Below, piece after piece: positions 10,958 through 19,978 of a stretch of DNA of 64,000 nt. The translations under genes and the position numbers were made by a program. Location of the stretch: NCBI GenBank assembly GCA_035762175.1, contig DASTPP010000336.1, positions 52,364-116,363 of the forward strand. Reading direction: 5' to 3'. Numbering within the stretch: the first letter of the stretch is position 1; every line of letters begins with the position of its first letter. A model generated the notes under the pieces. The model was not told the origin of the DNA. It saw only the letters and a program-made list of their open reading frames with translations, and searched no databases. This DNA comes from DASTPP01 sp035762175. GTDB taxonomy: Bacteria; Myxococcota_A; Polyangia; Polyangiales; Polyangiaceae.

Positions 10958-11653
10958 TTAGGGCTCGCCCGCGTTGGGGCGGCGCTTGCGCGGGCGAAGG
11001 GCGCGTCGGGTCAGCGGGAGCGCGACGAGCGCCGTGAGAAAGAGCGCGCTCGCATCGAGCGGCCGGCCCGTCGAAGAGACCGCGCACGACGAGGCGGCGG
11101 GGGGCGCCGGCGGCGGCCTCGCCCCGTTGTCGTCATCGTCGTCGCCGTCGTCTGGTTCGGGCGCGGGCGTGGGCGCGGGCGCGGGGGGTTGCTCGCCGCA
11201 AGGCGCTTGCGGCGGCTCGCCGCTGGGGTGGCTGGAGGCGATGTTCGGGCTGAAGTTCGCGATGATCTCGTCGAGATCGGGGAAGCCGTCGCAGTCCGAA
11301 TCGAGGCCCTTTTCATCGATCGCGGCGATGGCCGCTAGGAAGATCGTTTTCGACTGGGCCGTCAGCGTGACGTAATTGCTCTCTTGGCGGAGGGCGTTGG
11401 TGAACGGCCGATCGAGAAAGCCCGCCGTCGTGTCGCTGCCCTCATGACAGAGGGGCCGGTCGACGATCGACTGCGGCACCCGCGTCTGCGAGTCGTCGCG
11501 CGAATCGATGTAACCGCGGAGCCAGTCGGTGAAGATGGGCCGCGCGGCGGCCGGGCGGGGGGCGAGCGTCAAGGCGCCCAGGGCCAAGGTGGTTGCCAGG
11601 CGACCGCGGCGGCGGCGCACGTTCGGGGCGGGGGGCAACGTACGGTAGGACAT
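10958..11653 (-). CDS. Exported MYXO-CTERM-like protein, paralogue of the CxxCH protein nearby
   Basis: The 231-residue product has an N-terminal signal (RRRRGRLATTLALGALTLAPRP, then AAA), a single LCHEG motif where its neighbour has CxxCH, the shared FTNALRQES segment and an Asp-rich DSDCDGFPDLDEI loop typical of Ca-binding thrombospondin type 3 repeats. A Pro/Ala/Asp linker precedes a C-A-V segment, a hydrophobic helix and a basic RRALRPRKRR end, again MYXO-CTERM-like. It is presumably anchored and sorted at the envelope. Loss of the first haem Cys suggests it no longer binds haem covalently in the usual way. The start chosen is ATG at 11653; the upstream frame is open but unconvincing. Confidence 0.7.
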   Translation of the reverse strand: MSYRTLPPAPNVRRRRGRLATTLALGALTLAPRPAAARPIFTDWLRGYIDSRDDSQTRVPQSIVDRPLCHEGSDTTAGFLDRPFTNALRQESNYVTLTAQSKTIFLAAIAAIDEKGLDSDCDGFPDLDEIIANFSPNIASSHPSGEPPQAPCGEQPPAPAPTPAPEPDDGDDDDDNGARPPPAPPAASSCAVSSTGRPLDASALFLTALVALPLTRRALRPRKRRPNAGEP

Positions 11654-12363
11654 CGTACTAGACCCCTCGAGCGTGGGGCGCTTCGGGCGCGAAGACCGGC
11701 GCACGACCCGAAAAACGTAGGTTCGTTTCAACCAGCCTGGCGCCTCGCTGTTGCGCCCGACAGTGCCTTTCGACCCAGACGTCTCGCCTCGGGTGGGTGG
11801 TAGCCAGACCACCCAGCGGAACGACAACGTGATGGTCATTTGGCCACGTCATCGTGCGAGGCCGTTTCTGTGGGATGAGGCCGACCAAAGGCTTTTTCGA
11901 AGGGCGTTCGTGCTCGAGACGACGCGCAGAGCCTTGGGAGGCTGAAAGCTTCATCAAGATGGGCATGGTAAGTGGGGTTGATGGTCGGAAGGTAAGGGGG
12001 CAGCAGCGATGCGCTCGCAAACCCGAGCAAGAGCCGTACCGCCCTTAACCGGGCGCGAAGCTTCGCAACGGCCGTGCAGACTTTGCCGGGGCGCGCGCCG
12101 GCCTTGCGTCTGTTCATAAGGTGCTGGCAGGTGTTGGCAAAGGTCACCAACCCTGTTGGCAAAAGCCCACAGCGTCCGCCCGGGCCCGAACGTTTTGCTT
12201 GGGTGCCGGGCTCGGGGGCGCTCGCCGTCGCCGCCCAAAGCGGCCGCGCCCGCGCGAGCGCCGAGGGGGGCACTTCGCGCGGGCGCGAGCGTTTCGAGTC
12301 GGGCGGGGCCGCGGGGCATGAGCCGCGCTCGGCGCTCTTCGCGTCGGGCGGGGCCGCGGGGCG
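11654..12363. other. AT-richer intergenic region beside a phage-type gene
   Basis: No gene can be supported in these 710 bases, although short frames exist on both strands. The composition is clearly lower in GC than the rest of the window. TGTTGGCAAA occurs twice (about 12130 and 12153), with GGTCACCAACC between, so that GTTGG/CCAAC can pair, as in an operator. The right edge contains a 45-bp duplication of the end of the next gene. Confidence 0.4.
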
Positions 12364-12384
12364 TCAGCCGCCCTCGGCGCTCTT
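12295..12384. repeat. 45-bp tandem duplication at a gene 3' end
   Basis: Two head-to-tail 45-bp units occupy 12295-12339 and 12340-12384. They share GTCGGGCGGGGCCGCGGGGC and CTCGGCGCTCTT. The right unit encodes the last residues and TGA stop (12364-12366) of the minus-strand ATPase; in the left unit the stop is altered. The period is a multiple of three. Confidence 0.8.
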
Positions 12385-13380
12385 GGCGTCGTCGCCCTCG
12401 GCGTCGCCCTCGGCGTCGGCGGCCGGGGTCGCGTCGAGCAGGGCGATCTTGCTGCGGACCTTGTCGAGCAGCTGCGCGAGCCGGGCGGGGCTGTCGCCGG
12501 CCCACTCGTCGAGCGCCTTCTCGGCCTTCGCCCGGTCGGGCAGGCGGGGCAAGAGCTCGAGGATCTCGCGGCGCAGGAGCTCGGCGTCGCCGGGCTCGCC
12601 CGCGCGCGCGGCGGCCGCGAACTCTTCCCAGTCGAGCGGCAGGGTCTCGGGCAGGTCGAAGCGGTTCTTCGCGTCGTAGGCGGCCGTCCAGCGCGTGTGC
12701 AGGACGCGCGCGCCCGACGAGACGCCGCGCATCTTGCCCTTCTTCTCGACGGTGAAGACCTCGTGCCGCGCGAAGAGCACGGCGTCGACCCACTCGCGCA
12801 TCAGGTCGCTCGCGCGCTCGTGCAGCTTCATGCGGTAGCGGTCGAAGGGCCCGGTGTACGGGTCGTCGACGCGCTTGATGGCCGCGTGCGCGACGAGCAC
12901 GATGTTCATGCCCCGCACCCGCGCGAGCACGTCGAGCCGGGCGAGCAGCTGCCGCCAGTGCTCGAGCGCCATCACGTAGCCCTTGCCGTAGCCGAAGTCT
13001 TCGATGTTCGTCTTGCCGCCCATCGCGCAGACGTGGCCCCAGCAGAGCGGCTCGAACCAGTCGAGCGTGTCGATGACGAGCGTCTTGAACTCGTGCTCGT
13101 CGTGGGTGAGAACGCGAATGGCCTCGAGCGCGTCGGCCCAGGTCTGCGGCGCGGGGAAGCGCGCCACGTCGATGTGCGACGTGCCGTCCTCGGCGCAGAG
13201 AAACACCGGGTCGGGCGCGCCCGCCGCGAAGGTCGTCTTGCCGACGCCCTCGACGCCATAAACGAGCACGCGGAAGGGCTTGGCCTGGCGGCCCCGCGTG
13301 ACATTGCCCAAGGTCATGCGGCCGGGCGTGGGCACGCGCTTGACGGCAACGGGGGAGTGTCCTTTGGGGGCGAGTTGCAT
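12364..13380 (-). CDS. Phage-type RecA-like ATPase (AAA_24/Sak4-like)
   Basis: The 338-residue protein has a Walker A motif YGVEGVGKTT (Lys48), a Walker B-like LVIDTLDW (Asp104) and a later NIVLVAHAAIKRV strand, matching the AAA_24 group of phage RecA/Sak4-like ATPases that promote single-strand annealing or recombination. The segment around FDRYRMKLHERASDLMREWVD is also typical of that group. The C-terminal 90 residues are helical and end in an acidic Asp/Glu/Ala tail. No phage structural, integrase or SSB gene is nearby, so it stands alone. An upstream reading frame is open but the ATG at 13380 is well placed. Confidence 0.75.
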   Translation of the reverse strand: MQLAPKGHSPVAVKRVPTPGRMTLGNVTRGRQAKPFRVLVYGVEGVGKTTFAAGAPDPVFLCAEDGTSHIDVARFPAPQTWADALEAIRVLTHDEHEFKTLVIDTLDWFEPLCWGHVCAMGGKTNIEDFGYGKGYVMALEHWRQLLARLDVLARVRGMNIVLVAHAAIKRVDDPYTGPFDRYRMKLHERASDLMREWVDAVLFARHEVFTVEKKGKMRGVSSGARVLHTRWTAAYDAKNRFDLPETLPLDWEEFAAAARAGEPGDAELLRREILELLPRLPDRAKAEKALDEWAGDSPARLAQLLDKVRSKIALLDATPAADAEGDAEGDDAKSAEGG

Positions 13381-13778
13381 GGTGGTCCTCAGGGGCGGAG
13401 CTGCGAAGTGTGAGATCGTCGCCAGTAACTATACGAGCGTTCAGTGCTGGGCGTGAAGATACGCACGCCGGCGCCCCGCGCACCCTGCCTTCCGGACAAA
13501 CAATGTCCAGCGCCGGGACCCCGGCTTTTTGCCGCGGCGGCGGCCCCGGGGCGGGGCTGACCCGAAATGTCAGCGTCGGGCTTGCCCGGGTTTTGCCCCG
13601 CGCGAGGGCCCGCACGGCGCGGCCCCCAGCCTTTTTGCCGCACGGAGGCGGGGGTGGGCCGGCGCTTTGCGGGGCCGACCGGGGCTTCCGGCGGAACGTT
13701 GACCGCGCCGCACCGCCCGCGCTAGGGAGGGGGCCCCGCGCCCGGGCGCTCGCCGGGGCGCGCGGGTGGGGTTCGGGC

Positions 13779-15422
13779 ATGACAGGGCGCGCTTCTCTCG
13801 GGGCCAAGGCTTCTCTGCTCGCGACGGCGCTTGCGGCCGGCGGTGGCGCCCCGGCGGCGCTCGCGGCCGGCGGCGTCCCGGCGGCGCTCGCGGCGGGCGG
13901 CGCGGCGGCGCTCGCGGCCTGCGGGGGCGGCGCGGAGGCGCCTGCGGGCGGGCCGGGGGCGGCGTCCCGCGAGGCGCCGGCGGGGGGCGCGGCGGTCGCC
14001 GAGGCGTCCGGGCGAGCGACGGGCGCGAAGGGGCCCGAGAGGCTGGTCGGCGCGCTCCACTGGAAGACGCTCGTTTACGAGCGGCCCGGGGCGGGGTCGC
14101 GGCCGATCGGGCACCTGCGCGCGGGCGCGCTCGTCGCGGCGGCGGGCGAGCCCACGCCGGGCGAGGGGTGCGCGGGGGGCTTTCAGCCGATCGCTCCGCG
14201 CGGCTTCGTCTGCCTGGGGCCGGCGTCGGCGACCAACGAGCGGGGGCACGAGCTCTTGCGGGCGCTCGCCTACGAGCCCGAGCCGGGTGCGGTCTTGCCC
14301 TACCGCTACGGCCTCGTGCGGCGTCCGGGGCCGGTCTATGGGCGGCTGCCGACGCGCGAGCAGGCCGAGGCGAGCGAGCCCGGCCTCGCCGACCGCATGG
14401 CGGCGTGGGCGCGGGCCGAGGGCGAGGAGGGGGCGAGCTTCCGGGCCGAGCTCTGGCTCAAGCCGGGGGCGAAGGGGGCCGACGGCGCCCCCGCGCTGGC
14501 GCTCTGGGAGCGGGGGCTGAGCGGCGAGCTGCCCTCGTTTCTCGCCGGGGGCCGGGCGCCGCCCGCCATCGCCGGGCTGCCGCCGCGCGAGGGCCTCGTC
14601 GCGCTGCAGATGCGCAAGCACAACGGCTTCGCGCTGACCGACACCGTGGTCTTCGAGGGGCGGCGCTACGCGCTGACGCCCGACCTGATGCTCGTGCCGG
14701 TCGACCGTCTGCGGCCCGTCGTGGGCTCGACCTCGCGCGGGGTCGAGCTGCCGCGCGAGGTCGAAATGCCCTTCGCCATCGTGCGCTCGGACGACGCCTT
14801 CGCCTACCGGCGCGAGGGCGGGTCGATGGCGGTGGTGCGGCCGCTCGCGCGCTGGACGAAGGTCAAGCTGAGCGGCAAGCAGTCGATGGTGGGGGGCAAG
14901 CTCTACTACGAGGCCGACGAGGGCTACTGGCTCTCGGACCGGCAGGCCTCGCGGCTCGACCCCGCCAAGAAGATGCCGGGCTGGGCCGAGAAGGGCGAGC
15001 GGTGGCTCGACGTGAACGTGACCAAGCAGACGCTCGTCGCCTATGAGGGCACGCGCCCGGTCTACGCGACGCTGGTGTCGACGGGCGAGGCGGGGCTCGG
15101 CGACCCGGAGACGACGCGCTCGACCAAGCGCGGCATCTTTCGCGTCTACGCCAAGTACCGCACGACCACGATGGACTCGGACGAGACGGGCGAAGAGTTC
15201 GAGCTGCGCGACGTGCCCTACGTGCAGTACTTTCACCAGGGCTACGCGCTGCACGCGGCCTACTGGCACGACCGCTTCGGCACGCCGAAGAGCCACGGCT
15301 GCATCAACCTGACGCCGTCCGACGCCAAGTGGCTCTTCGCCTTCACCTCGCCCGACGTGCCGCCCGGCTGGCACGAGGCGCGCGAGCCCCTGCGCGGGAC
15401 GGTCGTGTTCGTGCACCCCTGA
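13779..15422 (+). CDS. L,D-transpeptidase (YkuD) lipoprotein
   Basis: This 547-residue envelope protein ends in a YkuD catalytic domain (about 405-547) with a conserved upstream His (ALHAAYWH) and the SHGCINL motif containing His506 and Cys508. L,D-transpeptidases make 3-3 peptidoglycan cross-links or attach proteins to the wall. Residues 90-400 may be SH3-like or substrate-binding, with two related segments. The N-terminus is odd: the hydrophobic signal core contains tandem AALAAGG-like repeats before the lipobox ALAAC. The start is ATG at 13779, just before the signal. The catalytic part is complete. Confidence 0.88.
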   Translation: MTGRASLGAKASLLATALAAGGGAPAALAAGGVPAALAAGGAAALAACGGGAEAPAGGPGAASREAPAGGAAVAEASGRATGAKGPERLVGALHWKTLVYERPGAGSRPIGHLRAGALVAAAGEPTPGEGCAGGFQPIAPRGFVCLGPASATNERGHELLRALAYEPEPGAVLPYRYGLVRRPGPVYGRLPTREQAEASEPGLADRMAAWARAEGEEGASFRAELWLKPGAKGADGAPALALWERGLSGELPSFLAGGRAPPAIAGLPPREGLVALQMRKHNGFALTDTVVFEGRRYALTPDLMLVPVDRLRPVVGSTSRGVELPREVEMPFAIVRSDDAFAYRREGGSMAVVRPLARWTKVKLSGKQSMVGGKLYYEADEGYWLSDRQASRLDPAKKMPGWAEKGERWLDVNVTKQTLVAYEGTRPVYATLVSTGEAGLGDPETTRSTKRGIFRVYAKYRTTTMDSDETGEEFELRDVPYVQYFHQGYALHAAYWHDRFGTPKSHGCINLTPSDAKWLFAFTSPDVPPGWHEAREPLRGTVVFVHP

Positions 15423-15577
15423 GCCGGGGGGCGGGGGCTAACCCCGGCTCGAGGCCCCTGCAGGCCGACGGGCGCCCGGGGCCGGGGGGCGAAAGGGGGC
15501 TCGGGGCGCCCGAGGCGGGGCGGGGCGTCGTGTGACGGTGGCGCGGCCGGGGGGCGAAGTGGTACGTTAGTCGGGCC

Positions 15578-16543
15578 GTGGGTGTGCCGGCACAGCCGCT
15601 CGATTTTCGCTACGTGAGCCTGTCTCCCGGCCCGTCGCGGCGGGCGATCTGGTTGCGCAGCGCGGGCGCGTCGGTCGGGGCGGTCGGCGTCGTGCTGGCG
15701 GGCGCCGGGCTCGAGCACGGGGCGCTCGCGACGGCGGCGGCGGCCCTCGGCGGCGTCGGGCTCGTGGCCTCCTGTCTCGGGGGGCTGCGCGCGAGCGCGA
15801 TGGTGCGCGGGGGCGTGTCGACCTCGATGGCCATCGTGCCCTGGGGGGTGCTGGTGCGCCCCGACGACGACGACGAGCGGGTGCTGCGCTGGCCGGGGGT
15901 GCGGGGCGTGTCGGTCAAGCTCGTCTACGCGCGCGACCCCGAGGGCATCACCGTCACCACCTGGAGCGTGGTGACGGTCACGACGGCGCGCGAGCGCCTC
16001 GTCGGGCGGGCCTCGGGCTCGGTCGGGCTCGAGCGGCTCATGGCGCACCTCGAGGCGTACGCCGACGAGTCGTCGCGCCCGCTCGCGCTCGACCTGTTCG
16101 GCGACGATCCGCCGGCGCAGGCGTCGACCGAGCCCTCGGCCTCGCTGCTGCTGGCGCGGGCGAGAGAGCTGGTCGGCTCGGCGCGGGGGGCCGAGGCGCT
16201 CGGGCTGCGGGCCCCGGGCTACCGCGCGCTCTCGTCGCGGCGCGCGGGCGAGGGCACGGTGGCGGTCTTGCGCGAGGCCCTGCGGGCCGAGACGAGCGCG
16301 CGGGGGGCCGACCTGCGGGCGCTCGCGGCGTTCGTCGCGGCCGAGGCGCGGGCCCAGGGCCTCTTGCCCGAGCTCTCGCGCCTCGTCACCGCGTCGCACC
16401 CGCTGGTGGCCGCGGCGGCCAAGGCGGCCGCGCTGCGCCTGGGGGCCGAGCCGACGCGCGTCGGCTCGCTCGGCGAGGTGGCCCCCTTCCTGCTCCACGA
16501 CGACCTGCTGGCCCTCGAGGGGTGGCTGGCGGCGGGCGCGTAA
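15578..16543 (+). CDS. Unknown membrane protein with possible helical repeats
   Basis: The 321-residue product starts with GTG at 15578. Two hydrophobic helices fall at about residues 25-65, followed by a beta-rich stretch (AIVPWGVLVRPDD...VLRWPGVRGVSVKLVY) that recalls a bacterial PH-like fold. The last 170 residues are Ala/Leu-rich helices that could be HEAT-like. I do not recognise the family. A 17-bp segment including its TAA stop (16532-16548) recurs 62 bp downstream at 16594-16610. Confidence 0.65.
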   Translation: MGVPAQPLDFRYVSLSPGPSRRAIWLRSAGASVGAVGVVLAGAGLEHGALATAAAALGGVGLVASCLGGLRASAMVRGGVSTSMAIVPWGVLVRPDDDDERVLRWPGVRGVSVKLVYARDPEGITVTTWSVVTVTTARERLVGRASGSVGLERLMAHLEAYADESSRPLALDLFGDDPPAQASTEPSASLLLARARELVGSARGAEALGLRAPGYRALSSRRAGEGTVAVLREALRAETSARGADLRALAAFVAAEARAQGLLPELSRLVTASHPLVAAAAKAAALRLGAEPTRVGSLGEVAPFLLHDDLLALEGWLAAGA

Positions 16544-16610
16544 AAGCTCGCGGGCTCGCGGCGACGCCCGGCCGGCGGGGCGGCCGGCGCGCCGCGGGCG
16601 CGTAAAAGCT
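16532..16610. repeat. Duplicated stop-codon segment
   Basis: GCGGGCGCGTAAAAGCT is present exactly at 16532-16548, where the TAA is the stop of the preceding gene, and again at 16594-16610 in the intergenic space. Confidence 0.85.
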
Positions 16611-16656
16611 GCGCCCGCGCTGCGGGCGGCATGGTAGAGCCTTGGGCGCTCGCACG

Positions 16657-18156
16657 GTGCGCCCACCCCTCCGCCCTCGGCCGCCCCCCTCGCCCGCGCG
16701 CCCGGCGCTCGCGCTCGCGGCCGCGCTCGGCGTCGCGTCGCCCGCGCGCGCCTTCGACGCCGAGGTGACGGCCACCAGCGCCGCCCAGGCCTACGCGCTG
16801 CGCAGCCCCTTCGGCGAGCCGCTGCTCTTCCGCCAGCGGCTGACGCAGACGCTCGGGCTCGAGCTCTTTCGCCTCCTGCCCGACGAGAAGCCGGGCGGGC
16901 CCGAGCTCTTCGTCAAGCTGCGGCTGCGCCTCGATCACGACTTCGGGCTGCGCGGCTCGGAGACCACGTTCAACCGCGCCGACGCGCTCTCGCGCTACGT
17001 GCCGGGCCTCGGCGACGCGCCGCTCGACCTGATGTACGGCTACGTCGAGGGCCGCCGCCTCGCCGGCGGCTGGCTCGGCTTCCGCGCCGGGCGCCAGTAC
17101 GTCGTCGACCCGCTCGGCTGGTGGTCGTTCGACGGGGGGCTCGTGCGCGCGGGCGCGCCCTGGCTCTTCGCCGAGCTCTACGGCGGCTACGAGCAGCGCG
17201 GCGGGCTGCCGCTCTCGCTCGGGCGCTACGAGCGCGACGGGGTGTGGCGCGGCGACCGGTCGACGGCGCTCGCGGGCCAGCCCGACGTCTTCCCGTCGTT
17301 CCTCGAGGCCGCGTCGGCGCCCGCCTGGGGCGCCGCGCTCGAGGGGGGCCAGGGCACCTGGCTGCACGCGCGCGCGAGCTACCGCAAGGTGTGGAACCGC
17401 GGCGAGGTCGTCACCCGCCCCTTCGCCCTGCCCGACGGCACCTTCGCCACCGTCGACGAGGCGCGCACCTCGAGCGAGCGCGCCGGCGCCGCGCTCGACG
17501 CGACCTGGGCCGAGCGCGGCGCGGTGCGCGCCGGCGCCGTCTACGACCTCTACAACGCCCTGCTCGCCTCGCACTTCGCCTCGCTCGACGCCTACCTGGG
17601 CGACCGGCTGACCGCGACGCTCGAGTACGACTACTACCGGCCCACCTTCGACGGCGACTCGATCTGGAACTGGTTCACCCACTCGCCCATCACCACCGTC
17701 GACGCCCGCGCCGCCTGGTCCCCGCTCTCGGCGCTCGATCTCGCCGCCACGCTCGGCGCGCGCCGCTGGGCGAGCGAGGGGGGCGAGGGCTCGGCGGGCC
17801 CGCTCGTCGACGCCGTCAGCAGCGTCGACCTGCGCGCGCGCCTCAACGGCTCCGCGCTCGGCGCCCGCGCCGTCGGCGAGTGGGGCGAGCGGGGGCGGCG
17901 CCAGGGGCTCGACCTGTTCGGCCAGCGCGACCTCGACGGCGGAAAGTACTTCGTGCTCGCCCGCACCTCGTTCTACGCTTGGCGCGACGATCTGCGCCCC
18001 GAGCGCAGCGCCGGCAGCATCGGCTACGTGCTCGGCGGCGGCTGGCGCCCGGCCGCCCACGCCGACGCCCGCATCGAGTGGGAGCACAACGCCAACCGCC
18101 TCGTCGGCCAGCGCTACCGCATCGTGGCCCTCCTGAACCTGTGGGTGAGCAAATGA
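16657..18156 (+). CDS. Outer-membrane beta-barrel protein of a cytochrome cluster
   Basis: The product of about 499 residues has a signal peptide cleaved after SPARA, then regularly alternating aromatic/hydrophobic strands (LMYGYVEGRRLAGGWLGFRAGRQYV, WLFAELYGGYEQRG, LTATLEYDYYRP) with polar turns, and it ends in VALLNLWVSK. This is the look of a large outer-membrane porin. Its ATGA overlap with the 13-haem cytochrome gene argues that the two work together, as in porin-cytochrome conduits such as MtrAB. No such function can be shown from this barrel's sequence alone. GTG at 16657 is the preferred start; TTG at 16642 is possible. Confidence 0.72.
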   Translation: MRPPLRPRPPPSPARPALALAAALGVASPARAFDAEVTATSAAQAYALRSPFGEPLLFRQRLTQTLGLELFRLLPDEKPGGPELFVKLRLRLDHDFGLRGSETTFNRADALSRYVPGLGDAPLDLMYGYVEGRRLAGGWLGFRAGRQYVVDPLGWWSFDGGLVRAGAPWLFAELYGGYEQRGGLPLSLGRYERDGVWRGDRSTALAGQPDVFPSFLEAASAPAWGAALEGGQGTWLHARASYRKVWNRGEVVTRPFALPDGTFATVDEARTSSERAGAALDATWAERGAVRAGAVYDLYNALLASHFASLDAYLGDRLTATLEYDYYRPTFDGDSIWNWFTHSPITTVDARAAWSPLSALDLAATLGARRWASEGGEGSAGPLVDAVSSVDLRARLNGSALGARAVGEWGERGRRQGLDLFGQRDLDGGKYFVLARTSFYAWRDDLRPERSAGSIGYVLGGGWRPAAHADARIEWEHNANRLVGQRYRIVALLNLWVSK

Positions 18157-19466
18157 CTCGCGCCCCGACGACGCCTCGCTCCGTGCCGGCCGCGCTCGTG
18201 CTCGGGCTCGCCTGCCTCGTCGCCGCGCTCGTCGGCCTCGGCGCCGGGCCCGCCGAGGCGGGCGGGCCGAGCTCGGTCGAGGCGAGCTCGGCGCGGGCCG
18301 CGCGCGCCCTCTTGCCGCCGGGCGCCGCCGACCACGACGCGGGGCCGAGCCGCGTCGTCTACCCGCCCGAGAGCATCAACCTGCGCTTCCATCACCAGAA
18401 GCACATGGCCCTCGGGCAGGGCCTGACCTGCCTGAGCTGCCACGAGGGCGCCGCGACGAGCCGCCGCAGCGCCGACCGCCTCCTGCCCGCGCCCGCCGTC
18501 TGCGACCGCTGCCACGGCTCCGACCACCGCGACTTGCTCGCCGTCACCCCCGGCGAGGGCCCCCGCGGCGCCTGCGCCGCCTGCCACGAGGGCTACCGGC
18601 CCGAGCACGGCAACGCCGTCGCGCGCACCGTGGTGCCGACCGCGCGCCTCCACTCTGACCACAAGGCCCACGCCGACCGGCGCATCGGCTGCGAGAGCTG
18701 CCACGGCCCCGTGCAAGAGCTCGGGCTCGCGACGCGCGCGCAGCTCGGGCGCATGCGCGGCTGCCTCGGCTGCCACGGCCTCGAGGGCCCGGCCCGCGGC
18801 GACGCCAAGGGCGAGTGCTCGACCTGTCACGTGCGCGGCCAGGGCGGCCTTCTGCAGACCTCGTTTCGCGAGGGCAAGCTCGTGCCGCCCCGCTGGCTCG
18901 GCAACCTCGAGCATACGGCCGACTTCGTGACCCGCCACAAGATGGTCGCGCTCGACAACGCCCAGGCCTGCGCCGCCTGCCACAGCGAGTCGTACTGCGC
19001 CGACTGCCACGACGGGCGCGTGCGGCCGCGCAATGTTCACCCCAACGATTACCTTTCGCTACACCCGGTCGAGGCCCGGCTCGACAACCCCCGTTGCTCG
19101 AGTTGCCACCAGCAGCAACAATTCTGCGTATCCTGTCACCAGCGCTCGGGGGTGACGTGGTCGGGCTCGCCCGGCAACCGCCTCGGCCAGGGGCGCTTTC
19201 ACCCCCCGCCTTCGGTCTGGGTCGAGCTGCCGCGCACGCGTCAACACCACGCCTGGGAGGCGCAGCGCAACCTGAACGCTTGCGTCAGCTGCCACGGCGA
19301 GCGCGACTGCGCGACGTGCCACGCCACGCGCGGCGTCGGCGGCCAGGGCTTCAGCCCCCACCCGCCCGGCTTCGCCGCTTCGTGCGCCGGGCTCGCCGCC
19401 CGCAACCCGCGGCCCTGCCTGGTCTGCCACGACCCGAGCGACGGGGCCTGGGGGCGCTGCCGATGA
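18153..19466 (+). CDS. 13-haem c-type cytochrome
   Basis: The 437-residue product has a signal peptide (LVLGLACLVAALVGLGAGPAEA) and thirteen CxxCH haem-binding motifs: CLSCH, CDRCH, CAACH, CESCH, CLGCH, CSTCH, CAACH, CADCH, CSSCH, CVSCH, CVSCH, CATCH and CLVCH. Many extra His residues can serve as distal ligands. It should be a periplasmic, or barrel-embedded, electron wire. The start ATG overlaps the stop of the barrel gene, so translation is coupled. The haem number and periplasmic signal recall MtrA/OmaB-type cytochromes, although the order barrel-then-cytochrome and the sequence are its own. The last 15 residues after the final haem are short, so the protein is probably complete. Confidence 0.92.
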   Translation: MTRAPTTPRSVPAALVLGLACLVAALVGLGAGPAEAGGPSSVEASSARAARALLPPGAADHDAGPSRVVYPPESINLRFHHQKHMALGQGLTCLSCHEGAATSRRSADRLLPAPAVCDRCHGSDHRDLLAVTPGEGPRGACAACHEGYRPEHGNAVARTVVPTARLHSDHKAHADRRIGCESCHGPVQELGLATRAQLGRMRGCLGCHGLEGPARGDAKGECSTCHVRGQGGLLQTSFREGKLVPPRWLGNLEHTADFVTRHKMVALDNAQACAACHSESYCADCHDGRVRPRNVHPNDYLSLHPVEARLDNPRCSSCHQQQQFCVSCHQRSGVTWSGSPGNRLGQGRFHPPPSVWVELPRTRQHHAWEAQRNLNACVSCHGERDCATCHATRGVGGQGFSPHPPGFAASCAGLAARNPRPCLVCHDPSDGAWGRCR

Positions 19467-19613
19467 GCCCGCGCGGCCCGGGGCTCGGGCGCGGCCGCGG
19501 CATTTGGCCGGGGCGAGCGTTTTGGGCGCGAACAGGCTTGCTTCGCCCGCGGGCGGAAAGCTATAGCCCCTGGGCTCCGGTGGCGCCCCTCGCCACCGGC
19601 AAGGAGGCCGTTC

Positions 19614-19868
19614 GTGAAGGAGCTTGTCCGCTACCTGATGGAGCACATGTACCTGGACTTTCAGGGCGATGTGACGATGGAGACCGTCCGCAACTTCTTG
19701 CGCGAAGACGACTCGCGCGAGGCCCGGGCGCTGCTCAACAAGCTCATCGAAGACAAGGGCGTCGAGGAGATGCTCATCACGCTGGCCGACTGTCTGCGCG
19801 AGAGCATCCGCACCGGCGTGAGCGAGGACGACATCCGCGAGCAGCTCGGCACCTACTCCGAGAGCTGA
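19614..19868 (+). CDS. Small acidic helical protein, unknown
   Basis: This 84-residue protein has a strong AAGGAGG ribosome site six bases before its GTG start at 19614. It is predicted to be all helical and soluble (MKELVRYLMEHMYLD, then TVRNFLREDD and SEDDIREQL), with no signal peptide and one Cys. I do not recognise a family. It lies between the 13-haem cytochrome and the cytochrome lipoprotein genes, so it may be cotranscribed, though its cytoplasmic character does not suit a direct role in an outer-membrane conduit. Confidence 0.75.
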   Translation: MKELVRYLMEHMYLDFQGDVTMETVRNFLREDDSREARALLNKLIEDKGVEEMLITLADCLRESIRTGVSEDDIREQLGTYSES

Positions 19869-19978
19869 GCGCGCCCGCGGCCGCCCCGGCCCCCCCGCGC
19901 GCCCCGCCGCCCAGCCCGGCCCCCCGGGCGGCGTCGGCGCTCGGCCGGGCCCCCCGCGCCGCCGCCCCGCTCGCCCCC

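Noticed and set aside
11751..12048. Two short plus-strand frames in the AT-richer region
   Set aside because: They overlap each other in different frames and show no recognisable protein feature.
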